Below the pieces are notes generated by a model that saw only the letters and a program-made list of their open reading frames with translations, was not told the DNA's origin and did not search any database. A DNA stretch of 12,634 nt from JBJXHC01 sp046160825 (lineage in GTDB: Bacteria; Bacteroidota; Ignavibacteria; UBA10030; UBA6906): assembly GCA_046160825.1 (NCBI GenBank), contig JBJXHC010000052.1:1-12634 (forward strand), given 5' to 3'. The position numbers and the translations under genes were made by a program. This document shows positions 1 to 8,080 of the stretch, piece by piece (the first letter of the stretch is position 1; the number at the start of each line of letters is the position of its first letter).

Positions 1-1
1 G

Positions 2-31
2 GCAATCCTTGCCTGGCTGATCACGAAATAA
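2..31 (+). CDS. nuoL: C-terminal end of an upstream gene, probably NuoL (partial)
   Basis: The second reading frame from the window edge reads AILAWLITK and ends in TAA, two bases before the nuoM start codon. The hydrophobic tail fits the last transmembrane helix of NuoL, the antiporter-like complex I subunit normally encoded just before nuoM. Only nine codons are visible, so the identification rests on gene order and on this being the only frame that closes cleanly before nuoM. Confidence 0.5.
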   Translation, partial: AILAWLITK

Positions 32-33
32 TC

Positions 34-1605
34 ATGAACGAAACCTACCTTTTGAGTCTTATTCTCTTTCTGCCACTGGCTGGCGCTCTGCTTATCACCT
101 TGCTCAACGCGGAATCAAAGCAACTCATCAAACTCGTCGGCATTGGATCCTCGCTGGTGGCGTTCGCCGTTTCGGTTGTGCTGTTTCTGCAGTTTGATTC
201 CAGTTCAGCCGATATCCAGTTCGTTGAGAAACACACGTGGATTCCGGCTCTTGATATCTCCTACTTTCTCGGAGTGGATGGGATCTCGGTTCTCCTTGTG
301 GTTCTCACAACATTTCTCACGCCGATTGCATTGCTCGCATCATGGGAGTCCATTGACAAGAAGCTCAAGGGCTTCGTGGTAATGATGTTGCTCCTGGAAG
401 TGGGAACCCTTGGTGTGTTCATGACGCTTGACCTGTTCTTGTTTTATGTCTTCTGGGAGTTCATGCTCATCCCGATGTATTTTATCATCGGCATTTGGGG
501 CGGGCAGGAAAGAGTCTATGCTGCAGTAAAATTCTTTCTCTACACGATGGTTGGCAGCTTGTTAATGCTTGTCGCGATTATCTGGCTCGGGTACCATGCT
601 TCGACGCTTCCCGGTGGACATTTCACGACAAACCTGCTTGAATTGTACAAGATTGCGCCTGACATCAACAGGGATGTACAATCGTGGATGTTCCTCGCGT
701 TTACATTGAGTTTCTGCATCAAGGTGCCGCTCTTCCCGTTGCATACATGGTTGCCGGATGCTCACGTTCAGGCACCAACCGCCGGTAGTGTCATCCTTGC
801 AGGCGTGTTATTGAAGATGGGAACGTACGGACTTGTGCGATTCTGCCTGCCGTTGTTTCCTTATGCAACCTTCGAGTTTATGCCATACATCGCGGCACTT
901 GCCGTTATCGGCATCATCTACGGGGCGTTGGTATCCATGGTACAGGGCGACATCAAGAAGCTCGTGGCGTATTCTTCTGTGAGTCACTTGGGGTTCGTTG
1001 TCCTCGGAATATTTGCGTTGAATGAAGAAGGAATGCAGGGAAGTGTTATTCAAATGATCAATCACGGACTCTCTACAGGAGGTCTCTTTCTTCTTGTCGG
1101 GATGATTTATGATCGACGGCATACACGCCAGATAAAAGACTTCGGCGGCCTGGCGAAGTCCATGCCTGTATACGCGACATTCTTTATGATCGTCATGCTC
1201 TCCTCCGTCGGCCTCCCCGGATTAAACGGCTTTGTGGGTGAGTTTCTGATCCTGCTCGGTGCATTCAATTCCCAGTTGCTGGACTCACCATGGTACGCAG
1301 TCTTTGCCGCAACCGGAGTCATCTTTGCCGCAGTGTACCTTCTGTGGAGCTATCAGCGAGTATTCTTCGGCAAGTTGGACAAGGAAGAGAACAAGAACCT
1401 GAAAGACCTGACGCCACGAGAATGGGCCGTTCTTGTGCCGGTTGTCGTGTTCATTGTATGGATTGGATTCTATCCGAAGACGTTTCTCGATATCTCTGCG
1501 GCTGCAAGCAAGCGCGTCGTTCATCAAATACAAAACGCACGGGCCGGTGTACGTACTGCGTCTGTGCAGTTGGCCCCGATCGTACCGCACGAGGCAGTGA
1601 AATGA
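34..1605 (+). CDS. nuoM: NADH-quinone oxidoreductase subunit M
   Basis: This is a membrane-arm subunit of respiratory complex I, one of three antiporter-like subunits that translocate ions as NADH electrons pass to quinone. The 523-residue protein is close to the usual NuoM length (about 510) and is almost entirely hydrophobic. Visible family marks are the FLGVDGIS stretch near residue 80, E142 in FYVFWEFMLIPMYF, K230 in CIKVPLFPLHTWLPDAH and K261 in AGVLLKMGTYG. These correspond to the channel residues E144, K234 and K265 of the E. coli protein. The ATG is three bases after the preceding stop and has no clear Shine-Dalgarno, so it may be translated by coupling. Its stop overlaps the next start as ATGA. 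The key residues and length make this call firm. Confidence 0.97.
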   Translation: MNETYLLSLILFLPLAGALLITLLNAESKQLIKLVGIGSSLVAFAVSVVLFLQFDSSSADIQFVEKHTWIPALDISYFLGVDGISVLLVVLTTFLTPIALLASWESIDKKLKGFVVMMLLLEVGTLGVFMTLDLFLFYVFWEFMLIPMYFIIGIWGGQERVYAAVKFFLYTMVGSLLMLVAIIWLGYHASTLPGGHFTTNLLELYKIAPDINRDVQSWMFLAFTLSFCIKVPLFPLHTWLPDAHVQAPTAGSVILAGVLLKMGTYGLVRFCLPLFPYATFEFMPYIAALAVIGIIYGALVSMVQGDIKKLVAYSSVSHLGFVVLGIFALNEEGMQGSVIQMINHGLSTGGLFLLVGMIYDRRHTRQIKDFGGLAKSMPVYATFFMIVMLSSVGLPGLNGFVGEFLILLGAFNSQLLDSPWYAVFAATGVIFAAVYLLWSYQRVFFGKLDKEENKNLKDLTPREWAVLVPVVVFIVWIGFYPKTFLDISAAASKRVVHQIQNARAGVRTASVQLAPIVPHEAVK

Positions 1606-3104
1606 TCTTCAGCGCCCGAATCTCTCTGCTGAGTTTCTTAGCGCTGGTATTTTTTTCATTCCCGGCACTCGCCGGTGAAGGCGGTCATCCGATTGCCGTG
1701 AATCCCTGGATGATCCTTCCGTTCGTTGTGATGCTGCTGGCGATTGCCGTTGCGCCGTTCATCAACAAGCATTGGTGGGAACACAATTACCCCTACGTAT
1801 CCATTGCTCTCGGTGCGATCACCGTAGCGTATTACGTCTTCTGGCTGGAGAACACAACGAGACTTGTACACACGGCGGTTGAGTACATCAGTTTTATTGC
1901 ACTGATCGGTTCGCTGTTCATTGTGGCCGGTGGTATTCACATTCGGATCAAGGGAAAGTCAAAGCCCCTGGCGAACGTGTTCCTGCTCGCAATCGGCGGT
2001 GTGGTCTCCAACATTGTCGGTACGACCGGTGCATCAATGATCCTCATTCGTCCGTTCATTCGTGTTAACAAATACCGGATCAAGCCCTACCATATTGTGT
2101 TCTTTATCTTCATCGTCAGCAACATGGGAGGCGCACTGACGCCTATCGGCGATCCGCCGTTGTTCCTGGGTTATCTCAAAGGTATTCCCTTCTTCTGGGT
2201 AGCCGAGAACCTCTGGTACAAATGGGCGCTTGGCATGGTTGCGGTGCTGTTGATTTTTTATGTGATTGATCTGAGGAACTTTAACAAATTGCCCGCCTCC
2301 GTACGGCATGGCGCTGAAGGTGCAGAAGAGGAGGGAGAGTTGAGTGGAGCACAGAATATCTTCTTCCTTCTTGCAATACTGGTGTCGGTGTTTATTACGA
2401 ACCCGCCTTTCCTTCGCGAGCTGATTATGATAAGTGCCGCGTTTGGATCATACTTCACAACGAAGAAGGATATCCATAGAAAGAATGATTTCAATTTCCT
2501 TCCCATCAAGGAAGTGGCAATACTGTTCATCGGAATTTTTGCGACGATGATCCCGGCGCTTGATTGGCTTGAGGCGAACGCGACAACAATTGGCATCCAA
2601 ACCGCTGGGCAATTTTACTGGGCGACTGGTACTCTCTCTGCTTTCCTTGACAATGCGCCGACATATCTGAATTTTCTCAGCGCCGCCATCGGCCTGTTCG
2701 TGAATTCCGACATCGTTGCGCAAGTACAACACCTGATCCAGACCCAGGGATCGGATATTGCGCAGGTTACGGGACCGCATGCTGCCGAGATCAAAGCGAC
2801 ATTCATGACGTTGCAACGGTATCATTTCGATCTCGTTGCGAGCGGAAATGTGCCGTTGGATGACATTAACGTCTCGTACCTTATCGGCAACCACAACATT
2901 TACATCCAGGCGATTTCGATAGCCGCCGTGTTCTTCGGTGCATGCACGTACATTGGGAATGGGCCAAACTTCATGGTCAAGTCCATAGCAGAACAAAGCG
3001 GCATCGCATGCCCGAGTTTCTTCGGATATGTGTTTAAGTATTCCGTGCCGGTGCTATTACCGGTTTTCTTCATAGTGTGGTTCTTGTTTTTTTACGGTCA
3101 TTAA
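1602..3104 (+). CDS. nhaD: NhaD/CitMHS-type Na+/H+ antiporter embedded in the complex I operon
   Basis: This is a predicted inner-membrane ion transporter of the ion transporter (ArsB/NhaD/CitMHS) superfamily, probably exchanging Na+ for H+. The 500-residue protein begins with a hydrophobic leader (residues 1-24, ending PALA before GEGGH) that could be a signal peptide or first helix. Conserved loops are TTGASMILIRPFIR (141-154), GALTPIGDPPLFLGYLKG (177-194), SAFLDNAPTYLNFL (346-359) and TYIGNGPNFMVKSIAEQSG (449-467). The paired GDPP and GNGPNF loops look like the two re-entrant hairpins of this fold. An acidic stretch near 235-248 (AEGAEEEGE) is probably a cytosolic loop. The frame is open upstream to 1290, but that part lies inside nuoM. 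I chose the ATG at 1602, which overlaps the nuoM stop as ATGA and gives a sensible N-terminus. Substrate specificity (Na+ or an anion such as citrate) is inferred from family and context, not shown by the sequence. Confidence 0.82.
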   Translation: MIFSARISLLSFLALVFFSFPALAGEGGHPIAVNPWMILPFVVMLLAIAVAPFINKHWWEHNYPYVSIALGAITVAYYVFWLENTTRLVHTAVEYISFIALIGSLFIVAGGIHIRIKGKSKPLANVFLLAIGGVVSNIVGTTGASMILIRPFIRVNKYRIKPYHIVFFIFIVSNMGGALTPIGDPPLFLGYLKGIPFFWVAENLWYKWALGMVAVLLIFYVIDLRNFNKLPASVRHGAEGAEEEGELSGAQNIFFLLAILVSVFITNPPFLRELIMISAAFGSYFTTKKDIHRKNDFNFLPIKEVAILFIGIFATMIPALDWLEANATTIGIQTAGQFYWATGTLSAFLDNAPTYLNFLSAAIGLFVNSDIVAQVQHLIQTQGSDIAQVTGPHAAEIKATFMTLQRYHFDLVASGNVPLDDINVSYLIGNHNIYIQAISIAAVFFGACTYIGNGPNFMVKSIAEQSGIACPSFFGYVFKYSVPVLLPVFFIVWFLFFYGH

Positions 3105-3117
3105 CCAACTCAAATCA

Positions 3118-4536
3118 ATGATCTCTTTTACAGACCTATTCCAGATTGGCCCTATAGCCATCGTCAGTGCAGCCGCTCTTCTCGTGCTCACCGTCGAGGC
3201 GCTGAAGGACAAGACGGAGGCGTTGAACTGTTGGCTTTCGATTTTGGGCCTGGCAGTTGCGATGTTCGTTGCTCTAACGTCGTTGGGAACGCCGGGTACG
3301 GCATTTGCCGGGATGGTAACGACGGGTGCTTATGCGAATTTCTTTGCAGCGCTCTTCTGTCTCTGTGGCATTCTGACCGTGATGCTGTCGAAGTCGTACA
3401 TCGCCAGGGAGGGAATAGAACACGGTGAATATTACTCGCTGCTCCTCTTTGCCATCGTGGGAATGATGTTGATGGCCGCGGCTGCGGATCTGATTATTTT
3501 TTTCCTCGGCCTTGAGTTGATGTCTGTTGCTTTCTACGTTCTTGCAGGCTTTACCCGGAAAAGGCTGGCAAGTAACGAAGCGGCGCTGAAGTATTTTCTT
3601 CTGGGGGCGTTTGCAACCGGCTTTCTTCTGTATGGAATTGCTTTAGTCTACGGATCGTCCGGTACGACAAACATTGCTTCGATTGTCGAACGTATCGGCT
3701 TGCTCGGTCAGAGTACCACAATGCTTATTGGGCTGGGCCTCATGCTCGTTGGACTTATTTTCAAAGTGGCGGCTGTTCCGTTCCACATGTGGGTGCCGGA
3801 TGTGTATGAAGGTGCGCCGACAACTGTTACCGGATTTATGTCCACCGGCGGCAAGGCGGCGGCGTTTGCATCCATGTTGGTGATTTTCTCCCCGGCACTG
3901 GTGAGTTCTGTTACTCCGTTGCGTGAGATACTCGCTGTGGTGGCAGGGCTTTCCATGGTCGTCGGAAATGTCATCGCCATTTCCCAGTCAAGCATCAAAC
4001 GCATGTTGGCATACTCCAGTATTGCTCATGCGGGTTATATTCTTGTCGGTGTGGTAGCCGCAAATCATGCTGGAAGCAGTGGCATCTTGTTCTATCTCGT
4101 TGCATATGCCGTGATGAATCTTGGCGCCTTTGGCATTCTCTCAATCCTTGAAGCAGATGGTCGGAACCTCACGTTCGATGACTATGCCGGACTTTCTTCG
4201 CGCAAACCGCTCCTCGCTGGCTTGATGGCGATGTTCATGTTCTCATTAACGGGAATCCCGCCATTTGCCGGGTTCTTCGGCAAGTACTACGTATTCGTAG
4301 GTGCCATTGAGGCAGGTTATACGTGGCTTGCCATTCTCGGTGTCCTCATGTCTGTTGTCTCCGCCTACTATTATCTGCGACTTGTTGTGCTCATGTACTT
4401 CAAGGAACAAAATTCCGTGATGGATGGAACGCCGACCGGACTCGGGATGTCGGCACTATTCATTTCCGCGCTCGCACTTCTTCTGTTCGGACTCTTCCCG
4501 TCGATGATTCTCGACCTGATGGCTCACTTCCACTGA
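3118..4536 (+). CDS. nuoN: NADH-quinone oxidoreductase subunit N
   Basis: This is the third antiporter-like membrane subunit of complex I, at 472 residues close to the E. coli length of 485. It has about 14 hydrophobic segments. The charged residues of the proton path are present: E133 in FFLGLELMSVAFY, K158 in EAALKYFLLGAF, K216 in GLIFKVAAVPFHMW, K246 in STGGKAAAF and K389 in AGFFGKYYVF. These match E133, K158, K217, K247 and K395 of E. coli NuoN. Motifs PFHMWVPDVYEGAPT and QSSIKRMLAYSSIAHAGY are diagnostic. The gene starts 13 bases after the antiporter stop without a clear Shine-Dalgarno, and nnr follows 8 bases after its stop, so all appear to share one transcript. Confidence 0.97.
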   Translation: MISFTDLFQIGPIAIVSAAALLVLTVEALKDKTEALNCWLSILGLAVAMFVALTSLGTPGTAFAGMVTTGAYANFFAALFCLCGILTVMLSKSYIAREGIEHGEYYSLLLFAIVGMMLMAAAADLIIFFLGLELMSVAFYVLAGFTRKRLASNEAALKYFLLGAFATGFLLYGIALVYGSSGTTNIASIVERIGLLGQSTTMLIGLGLMLVGLIFKVAAVPFHMWVPDVYEGAPTTVTGFMSTGGKAAAFASMLVIFSPALVSSVTPLREILAVVAGLSMVVGNVIAISQSSIKRMLAYSSIAHAGYILVGVVAANHAGSSGILFYLVAYAVMNLGAFGILSILEADGRNLTFDDYAGLSSRKPLLAGLMAMFMFSLTGIPPFAGFFGKYYVFVGAIEAGYTWLAILGVLMSVVSAYYYLRLVVLMYFKEQNSVMDGTPTGLGMSALFISALALLLFGLFPSMILDLMAHFH

Positions 4537-4544
4537 ATGTTGCC

Positions 4545-6107
4545 ATGCAACTTCTAACGACAGCGGAACAGATGCGGCGATTGGACCGGGCCGCAATCAC
4601 AACGTTTCGGCTGCCGGGGGTTGTGTTGATGGAGAACGCTGGTCGTGCTTTTGTTGATTCCCTTGAACGTCATGTCGGACTGATTCATGGTAAGCACGTG
4701 CTTATCGTCTGCGGCAAGGGAAACAACGGGGGCGACGGCTTCGTCATTGCGCGGCATCTGGCCAATCGCGGTGCAACAGTTTATGTGGCATTACTGGGAT
4801 CACGTCGTGTCATACGAGGCGATGCGCGAACAAACCTGGATGCACTTCTCAAGATTGTTTCATCAAAACAATCCCATATTACCTTCCACGAAAGCACAAC
4901 CCCGCGCGACTTGACATCGTCCGCCAAGTATGATGTGATTGTCGATGCGATCTTTGGAACCGGGTTCTTTGGACCGGTTCCTGATATTCAACGAAAAGTT
5001 ATTACATGGATCAACAAGCAAGATGCATTTGTTGCCGCTGTTGATATTTCATCCGGAGTTGATGCAACGACCGGCGAAGTTGCTCGTATCGCCGTGAAAG
5101 CCCGTCTCTCTGTAGCAATGGGTTTAGGGAAGATAGGTCATTATGTTGGCGATGGTAGAGAGCATTCAGGCGTTGTTGAAATAGCGGATATTGGAATCCC
5201 ACGACACCTGTACGCAATCCATCCCGGTAGCGTGGCAAGGGTGGAAGCTCGTGACATTGCATCGCTCTTACCAAAACGGGCACTACGGGCGCATAAATAT
5301 AATGTTGGAAAAGTGCTTGTGATAGCGGGATCGAGGAATTTCGTCGGTGCTGCGGTTCTCGCTGCGCAAGCAGCAATGCGAACCGGAGCTGGAGCCGTTG
5401 TCCTAGCCATACCGAAATCAATCCATTCCATTGTCAGCCGAAAACTGACCGAAGTAATCGTTGTTCCTCTGCCGGAAACCGATGAAGGGACCATTGCACC
5501 TGGCGCAATCGACGAGATTCTGGAGCGCTCTCTCTGGGCCGATTCGGTTGCCATCGGACCCGGACTCACCAAGAACTCGGAAACCCGTTCTCTCGTCCGA
5601 GATGTTCTTGCAGGGATTGCAAAGCCCGTTGTCTTGGATGCCGACGGTCTCTCGGCGCTTGAAGGTCACCGTTTGCTGAGTTCGAAAAGACTCTTTCCAA
5701 CAGTACTGACCCCGCATGTTGGAGAGTTGGCCAAATTAGTTGGGGAGGAATCGAACAAGATTGAGTTGCTGAGGGTTGAACATGCACGAAAGGCAGCACG
5801 GAAGATGAAAAATGTTGTAGTACTGAAGGGTGCTCCCACCACTGTTGGATTCTCTGATGGTTCAGTCTACCTGAATTCTACCGGAAACCCGGGAATGGCA
5901 ACGATCGGTTCTGGTGATGTACTGACCGGTACAATTGCCTCACTTATTGCCCAAGGCATGGATGCCGGGTTGGGTGCAGTAGCCGGCGTATTCATTCACG
6001 GTTTGGCTGGCGATTTGGCTGCCCAGAGGCTTGGTCAAAGAGGGCTGATGGCGATGGATATTCTCCATGAATTACCAACAGCCATAAGTACTATTCAAAG
6101 CGCATGA
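4545..6107 (+). CDS. nnr: Bifunctional NAD(P)HX epimerase / ADP-dependent NAD(P)HX dehydratase
   Basis: This cytosolic metabolite-repair enzyme reconverts hydrated NADH and NADPH, which are inactive or inhibitory, to the normal cofactors. The N-terminal YjeF_N epimerase domain (about residues 1-225) shows GVVLMENAGRA, CGKGNNGGDGFVIARHL (57-72), DAIFGTGFFGP and AVDISSGVDATTG. The C-terminal carbohydrate-kinase-like dehydratase (about 240-515) shows KYNVGKVLVIAGS, TPHVGELAKLVG (389-400), VVLKGAPTTV and GMATIGSGDVLTG (450-462, catalytic-loop D458). Length is 520 residues, normal for the fused form. The frame is open further upstream inside nuoN, but the ATG at 4545 gives the standard MQLLTTAEQMRRLD start. 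Small deviations from the usual motifs are DISSG for DIPSG and IGSGD for GGTGD. It overlaps the next gene as ATGA. Confidence 0.95.
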   Translation: MQLLTTAEQMRRLDRAAITTFRLPGVVLMENAGRAFVDSLERHVGLIHGKHVLIVCGKGNNGGDGFVIARHLANRGATVYVALLGSRRVIRGDARTNLDALLKIVSSKQSHITFHESTTPRDLTSSAKYDVIVDAIFGTGFFGPVPDIQRKVITWINKQDAFVAAVDISSGVDATTGEVARIAVKARLSVAMGLGKIGHYVGDGREHSGVVEIADIGIPRHLYAIHPGSVARVEARDIASLLPKRALRAHKYNVGKVLVIAGSRNFVGAAVLAAQAAMRTGAGAVVLAIPKSIHSIVSRKLTEVIVVPLPETDEGTIAPGAIDEILERSLWADSVAIGPGLTKNSETRSLVRDVLAGIAKPVVLDADGLSALEGHRLLSSKRLFPTVLTPHVGELAKLVGEESNKIELLRVEHARKAARKMKNVVVLKGAPTTVGFSDGSVYLNSTGNPGMATIGSGDVLTGTIASLIAQGMDAGLGAVAGVFIHGLAGDLAAQRLGQRGLMAMDILHELPTAISTIQSA

Positions 6108-6517
6108 CATATTCCCTTGGACCATATGCTTTTATACGTTACCAGTTACCAGCAATTCTTTGGGCTTTGGCGATATACATCAGCTCGTCTATTCCCACTA
6201 TAGACCTTCCCACCGTTGATGTTCCTTCTTTCGACAAGGCAGTTCACTTCTTCATTTTTTTTATGCTCGCCGCTTTTACTCACCGGGCTATCAGGTTTCA
6301 AAACAAGATTCCATTATTCTCATCGCACCACGTTCTTTCTACTGTTCTGTTTGTTGTCATATATGGTTTCGCAGATGAATTCCACCAATACTTCGTGCCC
6401 GGAAGAAATCCCAGTATATTTGATTTGGTTGCAGATGCAGTCGGGGCATTCCTCTACCTCGGTATATTTATGCTTTTGCGGTATCGCAGATCCAGATCGG
6501 TCGTCCAGTCTCGTTGA
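6104..6517 (+). CDS. VanZ-like family small membrane protein
   Basis: This 137-residue protein has about four hydrophobic segments (near 14-30, 47-62, 78-93 and 107-126). The family hallmark is visible: FDKAVHFFIFFMLA (43-56), then YGFADEFHQYFVPGRNPSIF (87-106) and a DLVADAVGAFLG-like helix. VanZ-like proteins are named after the teicoplanin-resistance protein VanZ, but most members have no established function, and there is no van cluster here, so resistance should not be inferred. The start ATG overlaps the nnr stop as ATGA. Base composition differs from its neighbours: a hand count over 6121-6480 gives 153 G+C of 360 (about 42%), against about 54% in nuoN. Confidence 0.88.
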   Translation: MTYSLGPYAFIRYQLPAILWALAIYISSSIPTIDLPTVDVPSFDKAVHFFIFFMLAAFTHRAIRFQNKIPLFSSHHVLSTVLFVVIYGFADEFHQYFVPGRNPSIFDLVADAVGAFLYLGIFMLLRYRRSRSVVQSR

Positions 6518-6548
6518 TTTTCCTGGTTAATTTGGGTACCTTAGTCCG

Positions 6549-7685
6549 TTGAATTTCAAACTCTTACATACATCAGGCAAAGCGCGCGCTGGTACTGTTT
6601 TCACCGACCGCGGGGAAATACCGACGCCAATCTTCATGCCTGTTGGGACACAGGGTAGTGTAAAGGCAGTAGCCCAGAGGGAACTTGAGGAGATTGGTGC
6701 AAAGATCATCCTCGGAAATACGTATCATCTGTTTCTGCGACCGGGCGTCGATCTTATTGAGAAGGCGGGTGGCCTTCACAGGTTTATTGGTTGGGATAAA
6801 CCACTCCTCACCGACAGCGGAGGATATCAAGTCTTCAGCCTTTCCGACTTGCGTGGGATTGATGATGAAGGAGTGAACTTCAAGTCCCACATTGATGGTT
6901 CGCTCCACCGATTTACTCCTGAATCGGTGATTGATACACAGAGATCGTTCGGTTCCGATATTATGATGGTCTTGGATGAGTGTACACCATATCCTTGCGA
7001 CGAAGAGTATGCGCAACGATCAAACGATCTCACGTTGCGTTGGGCCGAGCGGTGTCAGGCGAAGATGGCTTCCACTTCACCGAGATATGAAGTCTCCCAG
7101 TCTCTCTTTGCGATCGTACAAGGGAGCACATATCGTCACATACGGGAGCGTTCCGCAGAAGCTCTTGTCTCGCTTGACTTCGAAGGGTATGCGATCGGCG
7201 GTCTTTCTGTCGGTGAGCCCGCTGATCAGATGTATGAGATGACGAACATTTGCACAGATATTCTTCCCGCGGAAAAGCCCCGCTATCTGATGGGGGTAGG
7301 GACACCGGAGAATATCCTGGAGTCAATCGAACGTGGTGTTGACATGTTCGACTGTGTTATGCCTACGAGGAATGGACGGAACGGTGTTTTGTTCACAAGG
7401 AATGGCAGGTTGAATATGCGAAACGCCCGCCACACAAGTGATTTTGATCCTGTGGATTTGGAATGTGTTTGTTATACTTGCAAGAACTTCACCCGTGCAT
7501 ACATCAGGCATTTATTCAAGGCTCAGGAGATCCTGGCCCTGCAGTTGGCATCGATCCACAACCTCTCGTACTATCTTTGGTTGGTGAAGAGTGCGCGGGA
7601 GCAGATTCTCGCGAACAATTTTGCGGCATGGAAAGAAGAACAAATAGCCCGACTCCATCACGATGTGGTTGAGTCGACACAATAA
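6549..7685 (+). CDS. tgt: tRNA-guanine transglycosylase (queuine tRNA-ribosyltransferase)
   Basis: This enzyme exchanges guanine 34 in GUN-anticodon tRNAs (Asp, Asn, His, Tyr) for preQ1 in the queuosine pathway. The 378-residue protein is the normal length. Catalytic D89 lies in LLTDSGGYQVFSL, and the nucleophile region is GVDMFDCVMPTRNGRNG (263-279). The zinc site is complete: C306, C308, C311 and H337, with the same spacing as in E. coli. The start is a TTG at 6549: a stop lies in frame at 6528-6530, no ATG is available between, and the next methionine (residue 30) is inside the conserved PTPIFMPVGTQG motif. The start reads NFKLLHTSGKARAGT after the initiator, as expected. Only a weak ribosome binding site is visible. 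Thirty-five bases separate it from yajC, a classical neighbour. Confidence 0.97.
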   Translation: MNFKLLHTSGKARAGTVFTDRGEIPTPIFMPVGTQGSVKAVAQRELEEIGAKIILGNTYHLFLRPGVDLIEKAGGLHRFIGWDKPLLTDSGGYQVFSLSDLRGIDDEGVNFKSHIDGSLHRFTPESVIDTQRSFGSDIMMVLDECTPYPCDEEYAQRSNDLTLRWAERCQAKMASTSPRYEVSQSLFAIVQGSTYRHIRERSAEALVSLDFEGYAIGGLSVGEPADQMYEMTNICTDILPAEKPRYLMGVGTPENILESIERGVDMFDCVMPTRNGRNGVLFTRNGRLNMRNARHTSDFDPVDLECVCYTCKNFTRAYIRHLFKAQEILALQLASIHNLSYYLWLVKSAREQILANNFAAWKEEQIARLHHDVVESTQ

Positions 7686-7720
7686 CAACAATTGAGTGAT
7701 AATCGAAGGAGGATTCTTAG

Positions 7721-8050
7721 ATGTTGAAGTTCGTACTTGGTATGGCACCGCCGCAGGGTGGTGGCGGAGACGGCGGGATCATGAGCACAGTGATCATGTT
7801 TGCGCTGATTATCGGTATCTTTTATTTCATGATCTTGCGTCCGCAACAGAAGCGGCAGAAGGAACGGCAGAAGTTGCTGGATTCTGTCAAGAAGGGCGAT
7901 AAGATAATTACTGCGGGCGGACTCCACGGGACAGTTGCCGGATTGGATGAAAAAACCGTGCTCATTCAAGTGGCGGAAAATGTGAAGATGAAATTCGAGC
8001 GGTCTGCCGTGGCCTCGGTCGTGAAAGAAGGGGAACCTGAGACGAAGTAG
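7721..8050 (+). CDS. yajC: Preprotein translocase subunit YajC
   Basis: This is a small inner-membrane protein that associates with SecDF and the SecYEG translocon. The 109-residue product has a short glycine-rich N-terminus (PPQGGGGDGG), one transmembrane helix (about 20-39), the signature FMILRPQQKRQKE just after it, and KKGDKIITAGGLHGTV (57-72) at the start of the cytosolic domain. The start has a strong Shine-Dalgarno, AAGGAGG at 7706-7712. tgt lies immediately upstream, as in many bacteria, but secD and secF do not follow here: ribBA does. Confidence 0.95.
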   Translation: MLKFVLGMAPPQGGGGDGGIMSTVIMFALIIGIFYFMILRPQQKRQKERQKLLDSVKKGDKIITAGGLHGTVAGLDEKTVLIQVAENVKMKFERSAVASVVKEGEPETK

Positions 8051-8080
8051 CATTCGTTGCTACAAGAGGGAGAAACGAAT

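Noticed and set aside
2448..2996. Minus-strand open frame of 182 codons inside the antiporter gene
   Set aside because: The plus-strand frame encodes conserved transporter loops throughout this stretch; the antisense product is arginine-rich and low in plausibility.
6104..6517. Glycopeptide resistance suggested by the VanZ-like protein
   Set aside because: VanZ-like proteins are widespread without any van cluster, and no vanHAX, vanRS or vanY gene is visible.
8051..8080. FMN riboswitch ahead of ribBA
   Set aside because: The gap is only 30 bases, too short for this aptamer, and contains just a ribosome binding site.
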